Positions 9,039-18,117 of a DNA stretch of 64,000 nt are shown piece by piece. Numbering within the stretch: the stretch's first letter is position 1; each line of letters opens with the position of its first letter. The translations under genes and the position numbers were made by a program. The DNA is taken from assembly GCA_963739175.1 (NCBI GenBank), contig CAVTZH010000010.1:105001-169000 (forward strand), given 5' to 3'. Source of the stretch: VAZQ01 sp963739175 (GTDB lineage Bacteria > Pseudomonadota > Alphaproteobacteria > Rhizobiales > Xanthobacteraceae). The notes beneath the pieces were generated by a model. That model worked only from the letters and a program-made list of their open reading frames with translations, had not been told where the DNA came from and made no database searches.

Positions 9039-10271
9039 TCACTCAGTTTTTTTGTTGTGGAATCCCTCGACGCGATAGAGCTCGGGGAACGCCCGGATGC
9101 AGAGCAGCACGACCATCAGCGTGCCGATGCCGCCGAGGAGCACCGCCGGCACCGCGCCGATGAAGTTCGCGACCACGCCGGCGCGGAAGTCGCCGATCTG
9201 GTTCGACATGGTGATGAACAGCGAGTTGACCGCGCTGACCCGGCCGCGCATGTCGTCCGGCGTCTCGAGCTGCAGCAGCGTGGTGCGGATGACGACGCTG
9301 ATCGCATCGGCGCCGCCCATGACGGCGAGCGCGCACCAGGCCAGCCAGAACGAGCCGGTCGTGGCGAAGACAAGCGTCGCCACGCCGAACACCGCGACCG
9401 CGATGAACTCGATGCGGCCGATGCCGCGCGTGAACGACCAGCTCGTCAGCGTGACCGTGATCAACAAGGCGCCGACTGCGGGCGCGGCGCGCAGGATGCC
9501 GAGCCCGGTCGGGCCGGCGTCGAACACGTCCTTGGCGAAAATCGGGAGCAACGCCCAGGCGCCGCCGAGCAGCACGGCAAACAGATCGAGCGTGACGATC
9601 CCGAGCACGATGCGGTTGCGCCGGATATAGGATATGCCGGCGAAAAACCCGGCAAGCGTGACCGGCGTCCGTGTCACGGCGCGCTCGTAGTGGAGGAACG
9701 CAAGCTGGGTGGCGGCGGCGACGAACATGACGCAGCAGATCGCGTACACCGCCGTCGGGTTGAACGCATAGATCAGGCCGCCGACCGCCGGCCCGGTGAT
9801 GGTGGCCACCTGCTGCGCGACCGACGAGGCCGCCACCGCCCGCGGGAACAGGCTTATCGGCACGACGCCGGGCAGGATCGTCTGCATGGTCGGCGCTTCG
9901 CCGGCGCGGCCGGCGCCGAGGAAGAAGGCGGCCGTGAGGATCAGCTCCTTGCTGGTGGTGCCGGTGAAGGCGCCGTAGGCGAGCGCCGCCGCCGCGCACC
10001 CTTCGACGAGCTGAGACACCTGCGCAATGCGCCGGCGGTCGTAGCGGTCGGCAAGCTGGCCGGCGATCAGCAGCAGGACCGTCGCGGGCAGGAACTGCAC
10101 CAGCCCGACCAGGCCGAGATCGAGCGCCGAGCCGGTCAGCGCATACATCTGCCAGCCCATCGCCACGCCGACCATCTGGAACGCGAAGTTGGCGGACACC
10201 CGCGCGGTCCAGAACAGGACGAACGGCCGGTGGCGGATGAGCGTCACCGGCGCGGGATCGATCGGACTCAT
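9039..10271 (-). CDS. MFS transporter, EntS-like
   Basis: The 410-residue protein starts at ATG 10271 (MSPIDPAPVTLIRHRPFVLFW); the frame opens further upstream at 10358 without a signal. About twelve hydrophobic segments are visible. The loop LADRYDRRRIAQ after the second segment is the family's conserved cytoplasmic motif. The pattern, including GRAGEAPTMQTILPGVVP and DDMRGRVSAVNSLF, resembles the EntS / MFS_3 subgroup of exporters. The substrate cannot be read from sequence, and no siderophore genes are adjacent. Confidence 0.85.
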   Translation of the reverse strand: MSPIDPAPVTLIRHRPFVLFWTARVSANFAFQMVGVAMGWQMYALTGSALDLGLVGLVQFLPATVLLLIAGQLADRYDRRRIAQVSQLVEGCAAAALAYGAFTGTTSKELILTAAFFLGAGRAGEAPTMQTILPGVVPISLFPRAVAASSVAQQVATITGPAVGGLIYAFNPTAVYAICCVMFVAAATQLAFLHYERAVTRTPVTLAGFFAGISYIRRNRIVLGIVTLDLFAVLLGGAWALLPIFAKDVFDAGPTGLGILRAAPAVGALLITVTLTSWSFTRGIGRIEFIAVAVFGVATLVFATTGSFWLAWCALAVMGGADAISVVIRTTLLQLETPDDMRGRVSAVNSLFITMSNQIGDFRAGVVANFIGAVPAVLLGGIGTLMVVLLCIRAFPELYRVEGFHNKKTE

Positions 10272-10356
10272 GGGGATGCGTGCATTCCAAAGCGGGGCGG
10301 GAGCCCATGATAGCCGGTGTTCGTCAACACCAGCCAGCCGAAGCCGCAAATCGATC

Positions 10357-10395
10357 AAAATACAAAGCCCGCCTTCGCTAAAGCTCCGGCGGGCA
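10357..10395 (-). terminator. Intrinsic terminator downstream of tRNA-Ala
   Basis: On the minus strand a stem GCCCGCC / GGCGGGC encloses a 14-base loop and is followed by TTTGTATTTT. It sits about 85 bases past the tRNA 3' end and would end its transcript before the MFS gene. Confidence 0.7.
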
Positions 10396-10479
10396 GCCTT
10401 CGTACTCGGGTGGCTTGCCAGCCGAAGCGGCTTGACCCTTAAGGTCCGCCTTCTGACGAAGGCGGTTGGCCGCGAAGGA

Positions 10480-10555
10480 TGGTGGAGCCGAGCGGGATCG
10501 AACCGCTGACCTCCTCATTGCGAACGAGGCGCTCTCCCAGCTGAGCTACGGCCCC
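10480..10555 (-). tRNA. tRNA-Ala (anticodon CGC)
   Basis: The 76-base minus-strand sequence folds as a standard cloverleaf: acceptor GGGGCCG / CGGCTCC, D-arm GCTCAGCTGGGAGAGC, anticodon loop TTCGCAA, T-arm GCGGTTCGATCCCGC and an encoded CCA end. The anticodon CGC reads GCG alanine codons. The fifth anticodon-stem pair is G-T. No integration scar lies at its 3' end. Confidence 0.95.
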
Positions 10556-10716
10556 AAAATCGAAGCGCAACGGGTTCTGGGCTCGTCGCGCGGGTGTATC
10601 GGGCGGCCATTTAGGGCCGCCTCGGCGGCCTGTCAATAAGCGGGGGGCGGTGGCCGGCGGCGGGTTGTTCCCGGCCCCCGGCGCGGCTACATGTTTCCTA
10701 CCGAACTAGCCAGCGA

Positions 10717-11016
10717 ATGGGGCCCATGAAGGCGCTTTTTCTCGTCATCGACCTCGCCCTGACTCTCTACATCTACCTGCTGATCGCGGCGGCGGTGCTG
10801 TCGTGGCTGATCGCGTTCAACGTGGTCAACATGCGCAACCAGTTCGTGGCGATGGTCGCGGACTTCCTCTACCGCATCACCGAGCCGGCGCTGCGGCCGA
10901 TCCGCAAATTCATGCCCAATCTCGGGGGCATCGACATCTCGCCGATCTTCCTGATTCTGATCATTATCTTCCTCCAGCTCATCATCCGCATCTACATCAT
11001 TCCCAACGTTCCCTGA
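10717..11016 (+). CDS. YggT-family membrane protein
   Basis: The protein is about 99 residues (or 96 from the in-frame ATG at 10726), with two hydrophobic segments (YIYLLIAAAVLSWLIAF and SPIFLILIIIFLQLIIRIYI). Between them is the family loop TEPALRPIRKFMPNLGGIDISP. YggT proteins (CCB3 relatives) are small inner-membrane proteins linked to membrane protein assembly or osmotic stress; the exact role is unsettled. It is followed within 10 bases by the DUF167 gene, a pairing common in proteobacteria. Confidence 0.92.
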   Translation: MGPMKALFLVIDLALTLYIYLLIAAAVLSWLIAFNVVNMRNQFVAMVADFLYRITEPALRPIRKFMPNLGGIDISPIFLILIIIFLQLIIRIYIIPNVP

Positions 11017-11025
11017 TCGGCCACG

Positions 11026-11346
11026 ATGACCGAACGGCCGTGGGCGGTAACCGCGGACGGCGTCGTGTTGACAGTGCGGCTGACGCCCAAGGGTGGGCGG
11101 GATTCCATCGACGGCATCGAGGCGACCGCCGATGGGAAATCGGTGCTCAAGGTGCGCGTGCGCGCGGCGCCGAGCGAAGGTGACGCCAACGACGCGCTCA
11201 TTCGCCTGATCGCGAAGGCCCTGGGCGTGGCCCCGCGTGCCGTTATTTTGACCACCGGCCACACATCGCGGCTGAAGCGGCTCAAAATCGCCGGACCGGC
11301 CATTGCGCTCGCGGAAGCGCTGGAGAGAATCTGCCCGAACCGGTAA
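11026..11346 (+). CDS. DUF167 (YggU-type) protein
   Basis: The 106-residue protein has the YggU/DUF167 layout: a beta strand LTVRLTPKGGRDSIDG, then LKVRVRAAPSEGDANDALIRLIAKALG, then AVILTTGHTSRLKRLKI. The molecular function of the family is unknown. It lies between yggT and folD, spaced by a few bases on each side, so the three probably form one transcript. Confidence 0.9.
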   Translation: MTERPWAVTADGVVLTVRLTPKGGRDSIDGIEATADGKSVLKVRVRAAPSEGDANDALIRLIAKALGVAPRAVILTTGHTSRLKRLKIAGPAIALAEALERICPNR

Positions 11347-11354
11347 GGATGTTC

Positions 11355-12278
11355 ATGGCCGCCCGGATCATCGACGGCAAGACCATTGCAGCGGAGCTGC
11401 GCGGCCGCGTCGCGGATGCGGCGCACCGGCTGGCGCGCGACCGCGCGCTGGTGCCGGGGCTCGCGGTCGTGCTGGTCGGCAACAATCCGGCGAGCGAGGT
11501 CTATGTCGGCTCGAAGACCAAGGCGACCGTCGGCAGCGGCATGCGCTCGTTCGACCATCGCCTGCCGGCGATGGTGAGCGAAGCCGATCTGCTCACGCTG
11601 GTGGGCCGCCTCAACCGCGATCCGGTGGTGCACGGCATCCTGGTGCAGCTGCCGCTGCCCGCGCATATCGATTCACAGAAGATCCTCGCCGCGATCGATC
11701 CGGCGAAGGATGTCGACGGGTTCCATCCGGTCAATCTCGGACGGCTGGCGGCCGGACTGCCGGCGCTCGCGCCATGCACGCCGCTCGGCTGCATCATCCT
11801 CGCCAAGACCGTGCACCCGTCGCTCGAAGGCCTCGAGGCGGTCATCATCGGCCGCTCCAACATCGTCGGTAAACCGCTCATGCTGCTTATGCTCTCGGAG
11901 AACGCCACCGTGACGGTGGCGCATTCGAAGACCGAAGACCTCCCCGCGGTATGCAAGCGCGCCGACCTCGTGTTCGCGGCAGTCGGCCGTCCGGAGTTCG
12001 TGCGCAAGGATTGGATCAAGCCGGGCGCGACGGTGATCGACGTCGGCATCACGCGCGTGGCGGTGCCGGGCGAAAGCGGCAAGTCGAAGCTGCTCGGCGA
12101 CGTCGCCTTTGCCGAGGCATCCGAAGTCGCCGGCGCGATCACGCCGGTGCCGGGCGGCGTCGGCCCGATGACGATTTCCTGCCTGCTCGCCAATACCGTG
12201 CGCGCGGCCTGTATGCAGGCCGGCTTTCCGCTGCCGGACTTCAGCCGCCCGAGCTCGGACGAGCGATCGCGGGACTAA
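11355..12278 (+). CDS. folD: Methylenetetrahydrofolate dehydrogenase / methenyltetrahydrofolate cyclohydrolase
   Basis: FolD interconverts 5,10-methylene-, 5,10-methenyl- and 10-formyl-tetrahydrofolate using NADP in the cytosol. The substrate signature with its catalytic lysine is visible (EVYVGSKTK). So are GILVQLPLP, KDVDGFHP, the nucleotide-binding IIGRSNIVGKPL, and the C-terminal PVPGGVGPMT. The length of about 307 residues is normal. I prefer ATG 11355, five bases after AAGGA, over ATG 11349. It follows yggT and the DUF167 gene in one direction. Confidence 0.96.
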   Translation: MAARIIDGKTIAAELRGRVADAAHRLARDRALVPGLAVVLVGNNPASEVYVGSKTKATVGSGMRSFDHRLPAMVSEADLLTLVGRLNRDPVVHGILVQLPLPAHIDSQKILAAIDPAKDVDGFHPVNLGRLAAGLPALAPCTPLGCIILAKTVHPSLEGLEAVIIGRSNIVGKPLMLLMLSENATVTVAHSKTEDLPAVCKRADLVFAAVGRPEFVRKDWIKPGATVIDVGITRVAVPGESGKSKLLGDVAFAEASEVAGAITPVPGGVGPMTISCLLANTVRAACMQAGFPLPDFSRPSSDERSRD

Positions 12279-12292
12279 CGGGGAGGGTGGCG

Positions 12293-13267
12293 TCACTCGC
12301 GCGGCAGCTTGGCCGCCTGGACGACCGCCTCCCACTGCTTGCTTTCCACGGCGATGGTCTCCGCAGTGCGGGCGCGGCCATTTCCAATCGGCTCCAACCC
12401 CAGCGAGGTCAGGCGCTCGCGTACGTCGTCCATCTTCAAAACGTTGGCGACGTCGGACGCGACCTTGTCGGCGATGTCCGTTTCCGTGCGTGGCGGCGCT
12501 ACCAGCGCGAACCAGGTGCTCGACCGGTAGCCGGCGAGGCCCTGCTCCTCGATCGTCGGTGTGTCGGGCAGCAGCGGCGAGCGGGCGGCGGTACCGACGC
12601 CCACGATCCTGATCTGGCCGGCGCGGTGCAGCGGCAGCGCCGAACCGAGATTGTCGAACATCAGGTCGATGTTGCCGCCGACAAGATCGGCGAGCGCGGG
12701 CGCACTGCCTTTGTAGGGCACATGCACCATCGCGATCCCGGTCAGGTTCTGAAACAGCACGGCCGAAAGGTGCGACGTCGAGCCCGGCCCCTGCGATCCG
12801 TAGTTCAGGCCGCCCTTCTGTTGCCTGGCATAGGCGACCAGCTCGGCCACGGATTTTGCGGGCAGGCTTGACCGGATCGCCAGCACGGTCGGAACTCCGG
12901 CCATGACGGTGATGGGCGTGAGCTGCAGCGGATCGAACGAAAACGCCTTCTGCACGAAGCGGTTGATCACCAGCGGGCCCGCCGGGCTCGCCAGCAAGGT
13001 GTAGCCGTCGGGCGTAGCGTTGGCGACGGCCGTGCTGCCGGTGGTACCGGCCGCGCCCGGGCGGTTTTCGACAATGACGGGCTGCTTCCAGCGCTCGGCA
13101 AGCTTCGCGCCGATGATGCGCGGGACCGCGTCGGCGGTGCCGCCCGCCGGGAACGGGACGACGATGGTGACGCCCCGGCGCGGGAAATCGGCGGGAGCTG
13201 CTGCGGCGATCGCGACGGCGAGGCTAGCGGCACCCGCGGTGAGGGTGAGCGTCCTGAGGATCATCAT
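12293..13267 (-). CDS. Bug/TctC-type tripartite tricarboxylate transporter substrate-binding protein
   Basis: The 324-residue protein has a signal peptide ending near AAAAPADF and the Bug pattern GVTIVVPFPAGGTADAVPR, VIVENRPGAAG, TPDGYTLLASP and VHVPYKGSAPAL. No TctA or TctB gene is nearby. It converges on folD from the other strand with only 14 bases between the stops and has no obvious functional neighbour. The ligand is unknown, probably a carboxylate. Confidence 0.9.
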   Translation of the reverse strand: MMILRTLTLTAGAASLAVAIAAAAPADFPRRGVTIVVPFPAGGTADAVPRIIGAKLAERWKQPVIVENRPGAAGTTGSTAVANATPDGYTLLASPAGPLVINRFVQKAFSFDPLQLTPITVMAGVPTVLAIRSSLPAKSVAELVAYARQQKGGLNYGSQGPGSTSHLSAVLFQNLTGIAMVHVPYKGSAPALADLVGGNIDLMFDNLGSALPLHRAGQIRIVGVGTAARSPLLPDTPTIEEQGLAGYRSSTWFALVAPPRTETDIADKVASDVANVLKMDDVRERLTSLGLEPIGNGRARTAETIAVESKQWEAVVQAAKLPRE

Positions 13268-13324
13268 GCTTCCTGTGCGGACAAGGGGCGCGCGGCCGAT
13301 AGCACGCTGGCGCCTAAAACGAAA

Positions 13325-13347
13325 ATGCCCGCGACGAGCGCGGGCAT
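13325..13347. repeat. REP-like palindrome ATGCCCGCG-ACGAG-CGCGGGCAT
   Basis: Nine-base arms flank the loop ACGAG, between the receptor gene and the GNAT gene. This is an unfilled counterpart of the host palindrome that carries the nested element at 14474-14509. Confidence 0.8.
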
Positions 13348-13374
13348 GACGAAGTCAATCAACGTTGAGTGGAT

Positions 13375-13900
13375 TTATTCCTTGCCGTTGCCGTTCCAGG
13401 CGTAGGCAACCTTGTCGAGCACCTTGGTGCCGAACCGCTCCGACGAGCGCGCCACGGCGCGGCCCCCGAGCGACCGATAGAACTCGACCGCGGAACTCGT
13501 TGTCCGACAGCGCCCATACCACCAGGCTCTGCAAGCCGCTCTGGGTGAGGTCGCGGCGCGCTGCGGAGAACAGCTTGCGGCCGAAACCGAGGCCCTGGAA
13601 TTCCGGCCGCATATAAAGCTCATAGATCTCGCCGTCGTAGTAGAGGCTGCGCGCCCGGTTGCGGCCGTAGTTGGCATAGCCGGCGATCGAATTGCCGAAG
13701 GCGAGGATCGCGACCCGGCTGCCTTTGCGGATGGCTGAGTCCCACCAGTCCGGCCCGCGGCGGTTGATCAGCCGCTCGAGCTCCGCTCCGGGGATGATGC
13801 CCTGGTAGGCGGTCCGCCATGAGTCGTCATGCGTGGCGGCAATCGCCGGCGCATCGGACGGCTTGGCGCGGCGGACCTCGATGAGGGTTGTATTGCTCAT
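13375..13900 (-). CDS. GNAT-family N-acetyltransferase, frameshifted
   Basis: The N-terminal and central GNAT region reads from ATG 13900 (MSNTTLIEVRRAKPSDAPAI) through the acetyl-CoA motif PEFQGLGFGRKL to VVWALSDNE. The frame then changes near 13497, and the usual GNAT ending AVEFYRSLGGRAVARSSERF continues in the next frame to a stop at 13375. Removing one T in GAGTTCCGCG restores DNESAVEFYRSLGG. Without correction, a longer nonsense tail reads to 13355. Substrate unknown. Confidence 0.8.
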
Positions 13901-14208
13901 GAGCGAATTCAAGCGCAGCACTCGGTCGCGCTTCAAGCGTTATGTTTAACGGGACCTTAATGATGTGGATTGGGAGTGCAAGCGGCGCTTGGAACGAGTC
14001 TCGCGACGCTTAAAAATGTAGAGAATATCGCTGTCTGGCGCGGTGTTGCCGCCGGGCAACGCTCGGACAGGAAAATTTGGTTGCAGTCGTTCGCGACGCG
14101 AAAATACCTGTCACGGAAGCGGCTTGACTGCGTCAGTGAGCGGGCGATTTGAGTCGTGAATCGCAAATCCCGAATCGGGACACGCATCGCGTCGCCGCTG
14201 CGAGAGTT
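13901..14208. other. Intergenic region, no gene seen
   Basis: The region has lower GC than its neighbours and no supported reading frame. A small perfect hairpin, GTTGCC-GCCG-GGCAAC, lies near 14043-14060. An imperfect palindrome around CGTGAATCGCAAATCCCG lies near 14154. No tRNA-like or terminator-like structure with a T-run was found. Confidence 0.4.
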
Positions 14209-14430
14209 CTAGAGCCCGATCTGGGCGCGCACCGTCTCGATCGGTTCGCGGGTCGCGGCCCAGAAATCCCAGGACGGATCGAACAAATCGACCTTCATCG
14301 CCTCGCCGCGTGGCCAGGCGTGCCAGAATTCCTTCGGGTCGAGCGCGCCCTTGGCGGCGCCGGCGACGTCGGCGACGAGGGTGATGCCGAGGTGAAAGCT
14401 CAGGATCACCGGCAGTACATGCCCGGCCAT
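14209..14430 (-). CDS. Small hypothetical protein (73 aa)
   Basis: This short frame encodes one hydrophobic N-terminal segment (HVLPVILSFHLGITLVADVAG) and a polar C-terminus rich in aromatic and acidic residues (LDPKEFWHAWPRGEAMKVD). The composition looks protein-like rather than random. I recognise no family and see no close ribosome site. It ends in open intergenic DNA and is followed on neither side by a related gene. Confidence 0.5.
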   Translation of the reverse strand: MAGHVLPVILSFHLGITLVADVAGAAKGALDPKEFWHAWPRGEAMKVDLFDPSWDFWAATREPIETVRAQIGL

Positions 14431-14463
14431 CCGCGTCTTTAATGAAGCGTTGCCAAGACGTGG

Positions 14464-14518
14464 ATGCCCGCGACATAAGGGCGTTCACGCCCGTCTTCGA
14501 CGGGCTATGCGCGGGCAT
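14464..14518. repeat. REP-like palindrome carrying nested palindromic unit, copy A (14474-14509)
   Basis: The outer arms ATGCCCGCG (14464-14472) and CGCGGGCAT (14510-14518) match the unfilled palindromes at 13325 and 6513. Their loop holds a 36-base unit, from CATA to TATG, with overlapping stems GGGCGT-TC-ACGCCC and GCCCGT-CTTCG-ACGGGC. It lies between the typA stop and the 73-residue frame. Confidence 0.85.
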
Positions 14519-14532
14519 GACAGAGTCGGAGC

Positions 14533-16359
14533 CTAGACCTGCTCGGCTTCCTTGCGCCGCTCTTCCCGCTTGCGGTCGTTCGGATCGAGCAGCTTCTTGC
14601 GCAGGCGCACCGACTTCGGCGTCACCTCGACCAGCTCGTCGTCCTCGATATAGGCCAGCGCCTTTTCGAGCGTCATGCGGATCGGCGGCGTCAGCCGCAC
14701 CGCTTCGTCCTTGGAGGTGGTGCGGATGTTGGTGAGCTGCTTGCCCTTGAGCACGTTGATCTCGAGATCGTTGTCGCGGGTGTGCTCGCCGACGATCATG
14801 CCGCGATAGACCTTCCAGCCCGGCTCGATCATCATCGGGCCGCGGTCTTCGAGCTTCCACATCGCATAGGCGACCGCCTCGCCCTGCTCGTTGGAGATCA
14901 GCACGCCGTTGCGGCGCCCGCTGATCTCGCCCTTGAACGGCGCGTAGGCGTGGAACAGGCGGTTCATGATCGCGGTGCCGCGGCTGTCGGTCAGAAGCTC
15001 GCCCTGGTAGCCGATCAGCCCGCGGGTCGGCGCGTAGAAAACGAGCCGCACGCGGCCGCCGCCGGACGGCTTCATTTCGATCATCTCGGCCTTGCGCTCG
15101 GACATCTTCTGCACGACCACGCCGGAGTGGATGTCGTCGACGTCGATCACGACTTCCTCGATCGGCTCCTCCAGGTCGCCCGCGTCGTTGCGGCGGAGCA
15201 GCACCTTCGGGCGCGACACCGACAGCTCGAAGCCTTCGCGCCGCATGGTCTCGATCAGGATGCCGAGCTGCAATTCGCCGCGGCCGGCGACCTCCATGGA
15301 ATCCTTGTCGTTCGATTCCTGGATGCGCAGCGCCACGTTGCCTTCCGCCTCCCGCAGCAGGCGGTCGCGGATCATGCGGCCGGTGACCTTGCTGCCTTCG
15401 GTGCCGGCGAGCGGCGAGTCGTTCACGCGGAATGTCATCGCCAGCGTCGGCGGATCGATCGGCTGCGCCGGGATCGGCGTCGCGACCTCGGGATCGCAGA
15501 TCGTGTGCGCGACGGTGGCTTCCGGCAGGCCGGCGATGGCGACGATGTCGCCGGCTTCCGCTTCGTCGACCGGCACGCGCTCGAGGCCGCGGAACGCGAG
15601 CACCTTGGTGACGCGGCCGGACTCGATCTCATGGCCTTCGTGGTCGAGCACCTTCACCGCCTGGTTCGGCTTGATGGTGCCGGAGGTGATGCGGCCGGTG
15701 ACGATGCGCCCGAGATAGGGATTGGCTTCGAGGATGGTGCCGAGCAGGCGGAACGGACCGGTTTCCACGTGCGGCGGCTCGACGTGCTTGAGCACCAGCT
15801 CGAACAGCGGCTTCATGCCCTGGTCCTGCGGACCTTCGAGCTTTGCCGCCATCCAGCCCTGCTTGGCCGAGCCATAGAGGATCGGGAAGTCGAGCTGCTC
15901 GTCGGTGGCGTCGAGCGCCGCGAACAGGTCGAACACCTCGTTGACCACCTCGATCGGGCGCGCGTCGCCGCGGTCGACCTTGTTGATCACCACGATCGGC
16001 TTGAGGCCCATCTTGAGGGCCTTCGACACCACGAACTTGGTCTGCGGCAGCGGACCCTCGGCGGCGTCGACCAGCACCAGCGCGCCGTCGACCATGTTGA
16101 GGATGCGCTCGACCTCGCCGCCGAAATCGGCGTGGCCGGGCGTGTCGACGATGTTGATGCGGGTGTCGCCCCACAGGATCGACGTCGCCTTGGCGAGGAT
16201 GGTGATGCCGCGCTCGCGCTCGAGGTCGTTCGAATCCATCGCGCGCTCGGCGACCTTCTGGTTCTCGCGGAACGAGCCGGCCTGCTGCAGCAGCCGGTCG
16301 ACCAGCGTGGTCTTGCCGTGGTCGACATGGGCGATAATGGCGATGTTGCGAAGTTTCAT
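14533..16359 (-). CDS. typA: Ribosome-associated GTPase TypA/BipA
   Basis: The 608-residue translation-factor GTPase has all G motifs: AHVDHGKTTLVD (residues 10-21), RERGITI, DTPGHADFGGEV and NKVDR. The elongation-factor-like domains and the TypA C-terminal domain (GELLTDSRGTAIMNRLF) follow. It binds the 70S ribosome and supports subunit assembly and growth under stress or cold. The length is normal. It appears to be a single-gene unit, with about 200 bases before the next minus-strand gene upstream. Confidence 0.97.
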   Translation of the reverse strand: MKLRNIAIIAHVDHGKTTLVDRLLQQAGSFRENQKVAERAMDSNDLERERGITILAKATSILWGDTRINIVDTPGHADFGGEVERILNMVDGALVLVDAAEGPLPQTKFVVSKALKMGLKPIVVINKVDRGDARPIEVVNEVFDLFAALDATDEQLDFPILYGSAKQGWMAAKLEGPQDQGMKPLFELVLKHVEPPHVETGPFRLLGTILEANPYLGRIVTGRITSGTIKPNQAVKVLDHEGHEIESGRVTKVLAFRGLERVPVDEAEAGDIVAIAGLPEATVAHTICDPEVATPIPAQPIDPPTLAMTFRVNDSPLAGTEGSKVTGRMIRDRLLREAEGNVALRIQESNDKDSMEVAGRGELQLGILIETMRREGFELSVSRPKVLLRRNDAGDLEEPIEEVVIDVDDIHSGVVVQKMSERKAEMIEMKPSGGGRVRLVFYAPTRGLIGYQGELLTDSRGTAIMNRLFHAYAPFKGEISGRRNGVLISNEQGEAVAYAMWKLEDRGPMMIEPGWKVYRGMIVGEHTRDNDLEINVLKGKQLTNIRTTSKDEAVRLTPPIRMTLEKALAYIEDDELVEVTPKSVRLRKKLLDPNDRKREERRKEAEQV

Positions 16360-16568
16360 AGTGCTTCCGGAATCAGTGTCGGGGCCATGGGCGCGTGGCG
16401 GAGCAAAACCGCAGCCATTTCTGCTGGAAACGCGCCAAAGAACGCAACTAAGGCCCGCGTTTTGCGGGCAACATAGTCATCGCGAACAAAAAAGCAACGA
16501 CGAGTTTGTGACCCATTGCCGAGACAATGAGCATTAACGATCAATGTATGGAGCAGCCAACCGGCGGG

Positions 16569-17687
16569 TTACGTCCGTGCGAACGGGCCCCATGGGCCCA
16601 AGGTCGCGCCCTTGGGCAGCGCCTCGCGCACCATCATCATCTCGCCGATGGTTTCCGAGGTGATGAGCCCGACCAGCCTTCCGCTCGCATCGACCACCGC
16701 CACGGCCGGGACCGACTTCTCCTGCAGGAGCTTGAACGCGTCTTCCAGATGCTGGCGGTGACTGATCGTCAGCACCTGCGTCGTCATCGCGTCGGCGACG
16801 CGGGCATCCGGCCCGCGCTCCTTGAGCGCGCGGATGATGTCGGCGCGCGCCAGCAGGCCGACCGGCTTGCCGGCGTCGTCGACCACCGGGAATTCGCTCT
16901 GGCTGGTACGCAGCAGCGTCTGCACGGCGTCCTCGACGTTGGCGGTGGGCGTGAGCGTCGCGTATTGCGTCACCATCGCGGCGCTCACCGGCACGCCGGT
17001 CGCCATCGAGCGGATGGCGACGAAATGCGCCTCCGACGACGCCGCGAGATAGACGAAGATCGCGATGAAGATCAGCATGATGTTCGAGAACAGCCCGATG
17101 AAGCCGAGCGCGAAGGCAAAGCCCTGGCCGATCGTGGCGGCGACTTCGGTGGCGCGCGTGTAGCCCATGCGGGTGGCGAGCAGCGCGCGCAGCACGCGGC
17201 CGCCGTCCATCGGGAACGCCGGGATCAGGTTGAACAGCACCAGGAACACGTTGACCATCGCCAGCCGGTCGACCATCGCGACCTTGCTGCTGTCGATGGT
17301 GGTCCAGGCGCCGAGGTCGAGCTTGGCGCCGAAGAACACCACCAGCACGAGCGCGATCGCCACGTTCACCAGCGGGCCGGCGATGGCGATGACGAACTCT
17401 TCCCGCGGCTCCTCGGAAATCCGCTCCAGCCGCGCCAGCCCGCCGATCGGCAACAGCGTCACGTCCGGCGTCGCGATCCCGTAGTGGCGCGCGGCGAAGA
17501 CGTGGCCGAATTCATGCGCCACCACGCAGGCGAACAGCAGGATCATGAAGGCGAGGGCGTTCCAGGCCTGTTCCGGCCCGCCGGCCGCCCAGCTGGCGCC
17601 GAAGATCCAGGCCAGGAACAGGATGAAGGTGATGTGCAGGCGGACGTCGGTACCTGCGATGCGGCCGATGGTCAGCGACCAGGACAT
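16569..17687 (-). CDS. Site-2 protease family (M50) metalloprotease with two CBS domains
   Basis: The 372-residue membrane protein has the zinc motif HEFGH at residues 58-62 and the third-ligand motif NLIPAFPMDGGR (Asp161) within about six hydrophobic helices. A cytoplasmic pair of CBS domains follows (about 225-350), ending with SETIGEMMM. S2P proteases cleave substrates within the membrane, and CBS domains usually sense adenine nucleotides. Substrates of this subgroup are not known, and no sigma or anti-sigma gene is adjacent. It is divergent from phhB. Confidence 0.93.
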   Translation of the reverse strand: MSWSLTIGRIAGTDVRLHITFILFLAWIFGASWAAGGPEQAWNALAFMILLFACVVAHEFGHVFAARHYGIATPDVTLLPIGGLARLERISEEPREEFVIAIAGPLVNVAIALVLVVFFGAKLDLGAWTTIDSSKVAMVDRLAMVNVFLVLFNLIPAFPMDGGRVLRALLATRMGYTRATEVAATIGQGFAFALGFIGLFSNIMLIFIAIFVYLAASSEAHFVAIRSMATGVPVSAAMVTQYATLTPTANVEDAVQTLLRTSQSEFPVVDDAGKPVGLLARADIIRALKERGPDARVADAMTTQVLTISHRQHLEDAFKLLQEKSVPAVAVVDASGRLVGLITSETIGEMMMVREALPKGATLGPWGPFART

Positions 17688-17758
17688 TTTGAGGCTCTCC
17701 CGCGGGCGTGTGCCGGTCTATAGGTAGGTGCCCGAGGGAGCTTTGACGAGGTTCGACC

Positions 17759-18052
17759 ATGGCCCAGAAACTGACCACCGACGCCCGCAAGGCCGCGCTG
17801 GCCAAGCTCACCGGCTGGAGCGAGGTGCAAGGCCGCGACGCCATCACCCGCAAGTTCGTGTTCAAGGATTTCAACCAGGCGTTCGGCTTCATGACCCGCG
17901 CCGCCCTGGTGGCGGAGAAGATGGATCACCATCCCGAGTGGTTCAACGTCTACAAGACCGTCGAGGTGACGCTCTCGACCCACGATGCCGGCGGCCTGAC
18001 CGAGCTCGACGTCAAGCTCGCCGAGACGATGAACGCCCTGGCGGGCGGCTAA
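17759..18052 (+). CDS. phhB: 4a-hydroxytetrahydrobiopterin (pterin-4a-carbinolamine) dehydratase
   Basis: The 97-residue protein carries the active-site motif of the family, DHHPEWFNVYKTVEVTLSTHD, with the histidines that dehydrate the pterin carbinolamine. It regenerates pterin cofactor for aromatic amino-acid hydroxylases. No phenylalanine hydroxylase gene is nearby, as is common for this gene. The length is normal. Confidence 0.95.
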   Translation: MAQKLTTDARKAALAKLTGWSEVQGRDAITRKFVFKDFNQAFGFMTRAALVAEKMDHHPEWFNVYKTVEVTLSTHDAGGLTELDVKLAETMNALAGG

Positions 18053-18117
18053 CAGGCATATTGAATATTGAGTCCGGAGGGGCCATCTGACCGCCGGTGT
18101 TTGACTGGGAGGTTGCC

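Noticed and set aside
10446..10465. Hairpin CCGCCTTC-TGAC-GAAGGCGG just past the tRNA
   Set aside because: It is a good stem but has no T-run on the minus strand. The hairpin at 10368-10395 with its T-run is the better terminator.
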